NCBI GenBank assembly: GCA_050954505.1
Contig: JBPBPY010000058.1
Span: forward strand, 1 to 10,317
Length of the DNA stretch: 10,317 bases
Reading direction: 5' to 3'
From: JAQGMO01 sp050954505
GTDB lineage: Bacteria > Pseudomonadota > Gammaproteobacteria > Burkholderiales > Burkholderiaceae_D
A model generated the notes under the pieces. It made no database searches, was not told the DNA's origin, and was given only the letters and a program-made list of their open reading frames with translations. Position numbers and translations under genes: made by a program. Positions 1 to 4,933 of this stretch are shown one piece after another; position 1 is the stretch's first letter; every line of letters starts with the position of its first letter.

Positions 1-67
1 CCTGCATCGCTACCTCGCCGCACCCGTTTTCGCTTTCTTCGAGAGCCGCGCTGTTGCGAGGAGGCGA

Positions 68-96
68 ACTATAGCAAAGGATTTGAGCTACCGCAA
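68..96 (-). promoter_or_regulatory. Probable sigma-70 promoter reading out of the left edge
   Basis: Read on the minus strand, TTGCGG (91-96) and TATAGT (68-73) are separated by exactly 17 bases. The -10 matches consensus at five of six positions; the -35 matches only its TTG half. The start site would fall near 60, in a GC-rich stretch (TCGCCTCCTCGC follows the -10). A strong -10 followed by a GC-rich discriminator is typical of stringently controlled stable-RNA promoters. I therefore suspect an rRNA, tRNA or other highly expressed gene to the left, but that part is inference because the target lies outside the window. Confidence 0.42.
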
Positions 97-116
97 GAAC
101 CTGCCAAACTATTTCG

Positions 117-154
117 AAAAAGTTGGAGCCGGGGTCAGACGCTTCCTGTCCAAC
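117..154 (-). terminator. Possible intrinsic terminator downstream of the enoyl-CoA hydratase gene
   Basis: On the minus strand GTTGGA (154-149) can pair perfectly with TCCAAC (127-122). Five T residues (121-117) follow directly. The loop is large, 21 bases, with only weak internal pairing, so the structure is mediocre. Its position, about 95 bases past the hydratase stop and just before the promoter at 68-96, suits a terminator insulating that promoter. Confidence 0.33.
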
Positions 155-246
155 CACTGGCAAAACCTTCTGCAACAGCCGTCAGCGCATGGTTTTCTTT
201 CCGGCTTTTCAACCCGCTGCCAGAACCATCCGCTTAGCACCGCCAT

Positions 247-1038
247 CTATTGGTTACGAAATGCCGGTGCCCGCTTTTCGATGAATGCCTTCATGCCTTC
301 TTTCTGGTCCTCTGTGGCAAAGGTGCTGTGAAACAGGCGCCGCTCGAAGGTGACCCCTTCGGAAAGCGTGGTTTCATAAGCGCGGTTGACGGATTCTTTC
401 ACCATCATGACAGTGGGCAGCGACATGGAGGCAATCACGGTTGCTGCGCCCAGCGCTTCTTCGAGAAGTTTGTCGGCAGCCACCACGCGCGATACCAGCC
501 CGGCGCGCTCGGCTTCGGCGGCATCCATCATCCTGGCTGTCAGGCACAGGTCCATGGCCTTGGCCTTCGACACCGCGCGCGGCAAGCGCTGGGTGCCGCC
601 GGCGCCGGGAATGATGCCCAGCTTGATTTCCGGCTGTCCGAACTTCGCTGTCTCGGCAGCGATGATGAAGTCACACATCATGGCCAGCTCGCAGCCGCCG
701 CCGAGTGCAAAACCGGCCACCGCCGCGATGACCGGCTTGCGCACGCTGCGAATGGTTTCCCAGTTGCGCGTGATGAAGTCGCCCTTGTAGGCATCCATAT
801 AGGAGAAGTTCGCCATGACCGTGATGTCCGCACCTGCGGCGAAGGCTTTCTCGCTGCCCGTCACGATCATGCAGCCAATGTCGTCGTCGGCATCGAAAGC
901 CTTCAACGCAATGCCCAGCTCCGTCATGAGCTGGTCATTGAGCGCGTTGAGCGCCTTGGGACGATTGAGCGTGATCATCCCGACCTTGCCGCGGGTTTCA
1001 ACCAGAATGGTTTCGTATGTCGTATTTTCAGCCGCCAT
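247..1038 (-). CDS. Enoyl-CoA hydratase (crotonase family)
   Basis: This 263-residue protein matches the usual length of single-domain enoyl-CoA hydratases. The family hydrates trans-2-enoyl-CoA to 3-hydroxyacyl-CoA in fatty-acid and amino-acid degradation in the cytoplasm. Visible crotonase features are the AFAAGADI segment (residues 65-72; Ala68 and Gly114 are the likely oxyanion-hole residues), GGGCELAMMCD (113-123, Glu117) and FGQPEIKLGIIPGAGGTQRL (133-152, Glu137). Glu117 and Glu137 have the 20-residue spacing of the two catalytic glutamates of mitochondrial hydratase. This favours a true hydratase over a catalytically different crotonase. The start has a good ribosome site, GGGAG six bases upstream (1045-1049 on the plus strand). 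It lies 77 bases downstream of mltA on the same strand and may have its own promoter. Substrate chain length cannot be read from sequence, so no symbol is given. Confidence 0.93.
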   Translation of the reverse strand: MAAENTTYETILVETRGKVGMITLNRPKALNALNDQLMTELGIALKAFDADDDIGCMIVTGSEKAFAAGADITVMANFSYMDAYKGDFITRNWETIRSVRKPVIAAVAGFALGGGCELAMMCDFIIAAETAKFGQPEIKLGIIPGAGGTQRLPRAVSKAKAMDLCLTARMMDAAEAERAGLVSRVVAADKLLEEALGAATVIASMSLPTVMMVKESVNRAYETTLSEGVTFERRLFHSTFATEDQKEGMKAFIEKRAPAFRNQ

Positions 1039-1099
1039 GTCTCACTCCCTTGAAGGACGTTTTAAGAATCCATCCAGTTTAGCGCCATTGCCAAACAAC

Positions 1100-1125
1100 C
1101 GTGCACGAAGAAATGCTACTGCACG
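1100..1125 (-). terminator. Weak hairpin at the end of mltA
   Basis: On the minus strand CGTGCA (1125-1120) overlaps the last codons of mltA and pairs with TGCACG (1105-1100) across a 14-base loop, followed by GTTGTTT. The stem is only six pairs and the T-tract is interrupted. It may slow or partly end mltA transcription, or mean nothing. Confidence 0.22.
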
Positions 1126-2417
1126 TTGACGGCCTTGGGCAGCAGTACCCACATTGATCCGCGCTGCTTCATCTTCCCTGCCTTGTCGCCTGCATCATTG
1201 CCGAACCCCCAGAAGAAGTCGGCCCGCACTGCACTGCGAATCGCCCCGCCGGTATCCTGTGCCATCATCAGGCGCTGCAGGGGCGCTTCGGTGTTCGGAT
1301 GGGTAGTGGCCAGGAAGACCGGCACACCCAGCGGAACGAACTGGGTGTCAACGGCAATCGAGCGCTGGGGCGTCAGCGGCACCCCGAGAGCGCCCTTGGG
1401 ACCAAGCGCTGGATCGGGCAGCTTTTCTTCCTTGAAGAACACCACGCTCGGATTGGCATTCAAGAGCTCCTTCTGCCGTGCCGGATGGGCGACGTACCAG
1501 GCCTTGATCGACTGCGCTGATGCCTGATCGAGTGTCATTTCACCCTTGTCCACCAGATAGCGGCCGATCGACTGGTAGGGATAACCGTTTTGATCCGCAT
1601 AAGCCAGCCGCACGGTTTCATTGCTGTCAGCCAGGCGCACGCGGCCGGAACCCTGCACCTGGAGGAAGAACGCATCGATGGCATTATCGACCCACAGCAC
1701 TTCACTGCCATTGAGTTTGCCGGAACCCTCAAGTTCGGACCGCGAATAATAAGGTACCACCTTGTTGCCGACCACGCGTCCGCGCAGGCGCAGGCTCTTG
1801 AGTTCAGGATATTGTCCCGCCAGGTCGATGGTCAGCATATCCGTGGGCGCCCGGTACAGGGGGGTCTGATACGCGCCGCCACGCTTGCGCGCACCGTTCA
1901 GCACTGGTTCGTAGTAGCCGGTTACCAGGCCATTGTCGGTGCCATCGGTGTTCAGTACACGGTAGGGGGTGAAGAACGACTCGAAAAAAGTACGAACGGC
2001 CTTGAGGTTACGGCCGTCCACGCTGCGTGAAATGGCGCAGGCCTCGCTCCATTCCGGCCGCTTGGCCAAGACATTGCAGGAATTGGTGAAAGCGGGCCAG
2101 GCTTCGCGCACATCGTCACGTCCCCAGCCGCTGATGCTGGCAAAACTGACCGGCTGAAAATATTTTGGTGGCTTGGCACCCGGCTTGAAGGCCGAACCCG
2201 GCGCCAGCGGTGGCTTGCCGGCATTGCCAGGTGGCACGACACCGGTCGAGGGCATGGGCGCCGCGGGGGCGGCAGACTGGCCCGATGCGCCGGGAATGGC
2301 CGGCACGCCTTCCGGCAAGGCACCCGCAGGCGTCAATGGTGGCGGCGTGCTGCAGCCGAACATGCCAACTGCAATGGCAGCGGCACAAACGAGTAGACTT
2401 GATCGATTGAATGACAT
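1116..2417 (-). CDS. mltA: Membrane-bound lytic murein transglycosylase A (MltA)
   Basis: A 433-residue peptidoglycan lytic transglycosylase, an outer-membrane lipoprotein that cleaves glycan strands to 1,6-anhydro-muropeptides in the periplasm. The N-terminus is a lipoprotein signal ending at Cys22; the lipobox MFGC is unusual at the -3 and -2 positions. Residues 23-85 are a Pro/Ala/Gly-rich linker that probably tethers the enzyme to the membrane. The MltA domain follows, with TGYYEP (166-171), the segment ending LQVQGSGRV (252-260) and NPSVVFF (322-328). A C-terminal 3D-type barrel carries QDTGGAI (387-393) and RADFFWG (398-404). By motif position Asp400 should be the catalytic aspartate (Asp308 in mature E. 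coli MltA; recalled numbering). The protein is longer than E. coli MltA (365 residues), mainly because of the linker. No clear ribosome site precedes the ATG, but no better start retains the signal peptide. Confidence 0.95.
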   Translation of the reverse strand: MSFNRSSLLVCAAAIAVGMFGCSTPPPLTPAGALPEGVPAIPGASGQSAAPAAPMPSTGVVPPGNAGKPPLAPGSAFKPGAKPPKYFQPVSFASISGWGRDDVREAWPAFTNSCNVLAKRPEWSEACAISRSVDGRNLKAVRTFFESFFTPYRVLNTDGTDNGLVTGYYEPVLNGARKRGGAYQTPLYRAPTDMLTIDLAGQYPELKSLRLRGRVVGNKVVPYYSRSELEGSGKLNGSEVLWVDNAIDAFFLQVQGSGRVRLADSNETVRLAYADQNGYPYQSIGRYLVDKGEMTLDQASAQSIKAWYVAHPARQKELLNANPSVVFFKEEKLPDPALGPKGALGVPLTPQRSIAVDTQFVPLGVPVFLATTHPNTEAPLQRLMMAQDTGGAIRSAVRADFFWGFGNDAGDKAGKMKQRGSMWVLLPKAVNVQ

Positions 2418-2659
2418 TGGGATACTGGGGAATGTGGATATTGATGGTTGAAGCAGGCTTTGCTTTTTTCATACTGATGTTTGTTGTCTGGTGGACCATG
2501 TTTTCAGGTCGACCGGAACAACCCGTGGACGATGCCGGCAAGCGTCGGGACCAGCCCGACCCTGCCCGTCCTGTGAGCGTAGACGTGCCGGCACCTGCCG
2601 ATGCACCGCTGCCTTCGCACTCACAGCCGGTGGCGCTGAAGGAAACGCACCAGGACTGA
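2411..2659 (+). CDS. Small single-pass membrane protein of unknown function
   Basis: I do not recognise a named family. The longest reading has 82 residues. A strongly hydrophobic, Trp/Phe/Met-rich segment spans about residues 4-31 and ends VVWWTMFSG. An acidic residue (Glu14) lies inside the helix. The rest is a polar Pro/Asp-rich tail (about 33-82) that looks disordered. Positive residues just after the helix (KRR at 44-46) suggest a cytoplasmic tail. The start is uncertain. ATG 2411 would overlap the mltA start codon head to head and has no ribosome site. In-frame ATGs at 2432 and 2444 keep most of the helix; 2444 has a weak GTGGA five bases upstream and clears mltA by 26 bases. The gene is convergent with apaG, with nine bases between stops. 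The clear helix/tail composition argues for a real gene. Function is unknown. Confidence 0.62.
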   Translation: MTLGYWGMWILMVEAGFAFFILMFVVWWTMFSGRPEQPVDDAGKRRDQPDPARPVSVDVPAPADAPLPSHSQPVALKETHQD

Positions 2660-2668
2660 AACGCCGGT

Positions 2669-3043
2669 TTAATGCAGGGTACGCGGCAGCGACAACACGA
2701 ACTCGGGAATTTTGGTTTCGAATTGTTCGCCATCTTCGGCCACGCAAAAGTATTCGCCATGCATGGACCCCTGCGGCGTGGCCAGCGAGGTACCGCTGGT
2801 GTATTCGAATTGCTCGCCCGGCTGCAGCAGCGGCTGGTGCCCCACGACGCCAAGGCCGCGCACTTCTTCGACCTTGTTGTTGGCATCGGTGATGACCCAA
2901 TGACGCGAAATGACCTGTGCCGCCACCTGGCCGGTGTTCTTGATCGTGATCGAGTACGCAAACACGTAGGTGCTGGTATCGGGCTCGGATTGGTTGTCGA
3001 GGTATTGCGTTCTGACAGTTACCGTCAGTTCATAAGCGGCCAT
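2669..3043 (-). CDS. apaG: ApaG family protein (DUF525)
   Basis: This 124-residue protein matches E. coli ApaG (125) in length. The family has a fibronectin-III-like beta fold. Its biochemical role is unsettled; the Salmonella homologue CorD was linked to cobalt and magnesium efflux. Recognisable segments are SRHWVITDANNKVEEVRG (46-63), the glycine-rich GLGVVGHQP (63-71), LQPGEQFEYTSGTSLATPQGSM (73-94) and the C-terminal IPEFVLSLPRTL. The frame stays open upstream to 3205, but that extension is Cys/Arg-rich and unlike the family. The start at 3043 has AAGGA (3049-3053 on the plus strand) at five-base spacing. In enterobacteria apaG is next to apaH and ksgA; here it is divergent from rpe and there is no apaH. 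Confidence 0.95.
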   Translation of the reverse strand: MAAYELTVTVRTQYLDNQSEPDTSTYVFAYSITIKNTGQVAAQVISRHWVITDANNKVEEVRGLGVVGHQPLLQPGEQFEYTSGTSLATPQGSMHGEYFCVAEDGEQFETKIPEFVLSLPRTLH

Positions 3044-3078
3044 GTAATTCCTTGTGATTGATTTGCCTGTTGGACTCA

Positions 3079-3108
3079 AGTGTAGTGCATGGCCGGGCCG
3101 AACGTCAT
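3079..3108 (-). promoter_or_regulatory. Candidate apaG promoter
   Basis: On the minus strand ATGACG (3103-3108) and TACACT (3079-3084) lie 18 bases apart, each matching the sigma-70 consensus at four of six positions. The start site would lie about 30 bases upstream of the apaG ATG. This is the best candidate I see on this strand, but it is weak. Confidence 0.3.
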
Positions 3109-3212
3109 GGGCAACAGGCAGGCTTGTTGTGCGGCCTGTACGCGCGGCCTGCGCAGGGGCACGCTTGCAGCAGGATCTGCAGCAAACCGCCACCGGCCTG
3201 GCCATGCCGGCT

Positions 3213-3242
3213 TTCGCCGCACCGGCTGCGGCAAGGTAAAAT
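3213..3242 (+). promoter_or_regulatory. Candidate rpe promoter
   Basis: TAAAAT (3237-3242) is a good -10, five of six. It lies about 55 bases before the rpe ATG in an otherwise GC-rich stretch. The -35 (TTCGCC at 3213-3218, 18-base spacer) is poor, so activation or a different -35 is possible. The divergent region 3044-3297 contains no other feature I can support. Confidence 0.38.
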
Positions 3243-3297
3243 GTCGCCTGCGCTGGCCGCCGGCCTGTCCTTGCCTGTTTCGATCACACTGATATCC

Positions 3298-3978
3298 ATG
3301 ACTGCAAAATCACCTGTCTACCGCATTGCCCCCAGCATCCTGTCTGCCGATTTCGCGCGTCTTGGCGAAGAAGTGCGCAACGTGGTTGCCGCCGGCGCCG
3401 ACATCATCCACTTCGATGTCATGGATAACCACTATGTGCCGAACCTGACCATTGGACCGCTGGTCTGCGAAGCGATCCGTCCTCATGTACAGGTACCGAT
3501 CGATGTGCATCTGATGGTCAAACCGGTCGACCGCATTGTGCCTGATTTTGCCAAGGCCGGCGCCAACATCATCACCTTCCATCCGGAAGCATCGGAGCAT
3601 GTGGACCGCACGCTGCAGCTGATTCGCGACAATGGTTGCAAGGCCGGCCTGGTCTTCAATCCCGGCACGCCCCTGCACTTCCTCGATCATGTGATGGACA
3701 AGCTCGACATCATCCTGATCATGTCGGTCAACCCGGGTTTCGGTGGCCAGTCCTTCATTGCCCACGCGCTGGAAAAGATTGCCGCCGTACGCCGGCGCAT
3801 CGACGACTGCGGCCGCGACATCATGCTGGAAGTCGATGGCGGCATCAAGATCGATAATATCGCCGCGGCCGCTGCAGCCGGTGCCGACACCTTCGTCGCC
3901 GGCTCGGCCATCTTCGGCAAGCCTGATTACAAGACGGTCATCGACGCCATGCGCACGCAACTGGCGCTGGTGCCATGA
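3298..3978 (+). CDS. rpe: Ribulose-phosphate 3-epimerase
   Basis: A 226-residue TIM-barrel enzyme (E. coli Rpe is 225) that interconverts D-ribulose 5-phosphate and D-xylulose 5-phosphate in the cytosolic pentose phosphate pathway. Family motifs are complete: IAPSILSADF (10-19), HFDVMDNHYVPN (38-49; His38 and Asp40 are metal ligands), DVHLMV (69-74; His71), VNPGFGGQSF (144-153, phosphate binding) and EVDGGI (178-183; Asp180 catalytic). The start is the ATG at 3298. The frame stays open upstream to 3058, but that stretch is unlike the family and contains the likely promoter. No strong ribosome site is visible before 3298. It overlaps gph by four bases (ATGA), implying translational coupling. 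Confidence 0.97.
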   Translation: MTAKSPVYRIAPSILSADFARLGEEVRNVVAAGADIIHFDVMDNHYVPNLTIGPLVCEAIRPHVQVPIDVHLMVKPVDRIVPDFAKAGANIITFHPEASEHVDRTLQLIRDNGCKAGLVFNPGTPLHFLDHVMDKLDIILIMSVNPGFGGQSFIAHALEKIAAVRRRIDDCGRDIMLEVDGGIKIDNIAAAAAAGADTFVAGSAIFGKPDYKTVIDAMRTQLALVP

Positions 3979-4685
3979 ACGGCGCCGTCGCCACGGGCGC
4001 GAAACCGGCAATTCTGAACGGCATCCGTGCGGCCATCATCGACCTCGATGGCACCATGCTGCACACCGCGCCCGAACTGCATGCCGCCGCCAACCAGATG
4101 CGCGCCGAGCTGGGCCTGGCAGCAGTCGATCTCGAGACCATTACCTCCTACATTGGCAAGGGTGCCGACGACCTGGTGCGGCGCCTGCTGGCGCTGGACT
4201 ACAGCGCCGAGGAAGCCGGTGCGCGCTTTGCCAGCGCCAGGGCTTCCTATCTGGGCCATTACATGGCGTTCAATGGCCGCATGTCGACACCCTATCCCCT
4301 GGTGTTCGAAGGCTTGCGCGCCATGCAGGCCAAAGGTGTGCGACTGGCCTGCGTAACCAACAAACCGATCGCCATGGCACTGCCGCTGCTGGAGCAAACC
4401 GGCCTGCGGGAATTTTTCGAGGTCGTCTACGGCGGCGACTCACTGGCAAAAAAGAAACCCGATCCGTTGCCGATGCTGCAGGTTTGCGCTGACTTCAACG
4501 TGCTGCCTGCGCAAGTCGTTGCCATTGGCGACTCGTCCAACGATGCCCAGGCCGCGCGCGCCGCCGGCTGCCGGATCTTGAATGTACCGTATGGCTACAA
4601 CCATGGCGAATCTATACAGGCAGTCGATTCGGATGGTATAGTCAATTCTCTGCTGGAAGCGGCGGAACTGATCAACAATGACTGA
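3975..4685 (+). CDS. gph: Phosphoglycolate phosphatase (HAD superfamily)
   Basis: A 236-residue HAD-type phosphatase that hydrolyses 2-phosphoglycolate, a toxic product of DNA 3'-end repair and of oxygenase side reactions. All four HAD motifs are present: IIDLDGTML (21-29; nucleophile Asp23 and acid/base Asp25), CVTNKP (126-131; Thr128), KKKPDP (159-164; Lys161) and IGDSSND (184-190; Asp186 and Asp190, magnesium ligands). The cap region lies between motifs I and II, about residues 35-105, as in class I HADs. The first 16 residues are an extra, weakly conserved-looking extension. The 4-base overlap with rpe matches the rpe-gph pairing of many proteobacteria, and in this lineage the pair sits upstream of trpE. 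Other HAD substrates cannot be excluded, but the context supports Gph. Confidence 0.93.
   Translation: MNGAVATGAKPAILNGIRAAIIDLDGTMLHTAPELHAAANQMRAELGLAAVDLETITSYIGKGADDLVRRLLALDYSAEEAGARFASARASYLGHYMAFNGRMSTPYPLVFEGLRAMQAKGVRLACVTNKPIAMALPLLEQTGLREFFEVVYGGDSLAKKKPDPLPMLQVCADFNVLPAQVVAIGDSSNDAQAARAAGCRILNVPYGYNHGESIQAVDSDGIVNSLLEAAELINND
4613..4642 (+). promoter_or_regulatory. Candidate trp operon promoter inside the end of gph
   Basis: TATACA (4613-4618, four of six) and TATAGT (4637-4642, five of six) are 18 bases apart, in an AT-richer patch of the gph coding region. Transcription from about 4650 would give a leader of roughly 105 bases before trpL and 285 before trpE. A weaker alternative is TTGCGC (4702-4707) with TGAACA (4725-4730) at 17 bases, which lies wholly in the gap. 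I see no TrpR-type operator that I can defend. Confidence 0.4.
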
Positions 4686-4755
4686 CCGGCTGCCACTTCG
4701 CTTGCGCTCATGTCATGCGCATTTTGAACACTCTTCAAACACACGCAGCATTCAC

Positions 4756-4842
4756 ATGTTCCTGACTGAAAAACGTATCGTCACATCGCCAGGCGCCTTC
4801 GAGGCCTGGCTTTGGCGACGCTGGCAAACCTGGGCGATCTGA
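4756..4842 (+). CDS. trpL: trp operon leader peptide (attenuation control)
   Basis: A 28-codon ORF in the gap before trpE. Its C-terminal part reads EAWLWRRWQTWAI, with Trp at residues 18, 20, 23 and 26 (codons at 4807, 4813, 4822 and 4831) and the stop TGA at 4840-4842. Four Trp codons in eleven, directly upstream of the first tryptophan biosynthesis gene, is the hallmark of an attenuation leader peptide. When charged tRNA-Trp is scarce, the ribosome would stall here and alter folding of the downstream RNA. No clear Shine-Dalgarno sequence precedes the ATG, a weakness. No in-frame ATG lies upstream in the gap. It is 91 bases from trpE, with alternative pairings and a T-tract between. The match is to the general pattern, not to a particular named leader sequence. 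Confidence 0.8.
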   Translation: MFLTEKRIVTSPGAFEAWLWRRWQTWAI

Positions 4843-4892
4843 CCCCGACTTGCCGTCTGCCGTCCATTCCCCGGAGGCACGACCACGTTTTT
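4831..4892 (+). promoter_or_regulatory. Putative trp attenuator (antiterminator/terminator switch)
   Basis: Hand folding gives two mutually exclusive structures. In the first, TGGGCG (4831-4836, covering the fourth Trp codon) pairs with CGTCCA (4861-4866), six pairs with one G-U. In the second, GTC-TGCC-TCC (4855-4865, one bulged G) pairs with GGA-GGCA-GAC (4873-4883, one bulged C), followed four bases later by TTTTT (4888-4892). A ribosome stalled at the first Trp codons would leave 4831-4836 free and favour the first. A ribosome that reaches the stop would cover it and free the second, the terminator. GGCAA (4823-4827) with TTGCC (4850-4854) is a further candidate pair. Energies were not computed. 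Confidence 0.5.
4855..4892 (+). terminator. Attenuator terminator before trpE
   Basis: The stem is 10 pairs in three blocks (4855-4865 with 4873-4883) with a single bulge on each arm and a 7-base loop, followed by CACG and five T residues. The two bulges and the 4-base gap before the T-tract make it weaker than a textbook terminator, which suits a regulated one. It ends 41 bases before the trpE ATG. Confidence 0.42.
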
Positions 4893-4933
4893 AAACACCA
4901 CTAGCCAGCGACCGCGCGCGGCCGGAGAGAAAC

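Noticed and set aside
83..331. Plus-strand ORF of 82 codons at the left end
   Set aside because: Its second half is antisense to the hydratase gene, it has no ribosome site, and it runs across the likely minus-strand promoter and terminator.
250..1053. Long plus-strand open frame antisense to the enoyl-CoA hydratase gene (267 codons)
   Set aside because: It is the shadow of a clear crotonase gene; its product is His/Arg-rich with no recognisable domain and no ribosome site.
2411..2659. Possible CcoQ-like cytochrome oxidase subunit
   Set aside because: The WW-containing helix and short tail are superficially similar, but there are no cbb3 oxidase genes nearby and the helix has an internal Glu and a long Pro/Asp tail.
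2662..2673. Short palindrome AAAC-GCCG-GTTT between the small membrane gene and apaG
   Set aside because: Only four weak pairs and no T-tract; not a credible terminator.
3058..3297. In-frame N-terminal extension of rpe to 3058
   Set aside because: The extension is Cys/Arg-rich, unlike any epimerase, and contains the likely promoter; the 3298 start gives the normal family length.
4715..4765. 16-codon mini-ORF in the trp leader overlapping the trpL start
   Set aside because: Contains no Trp codon, has no ribosome site and shows no link to tryptophan. It is most likely chance.
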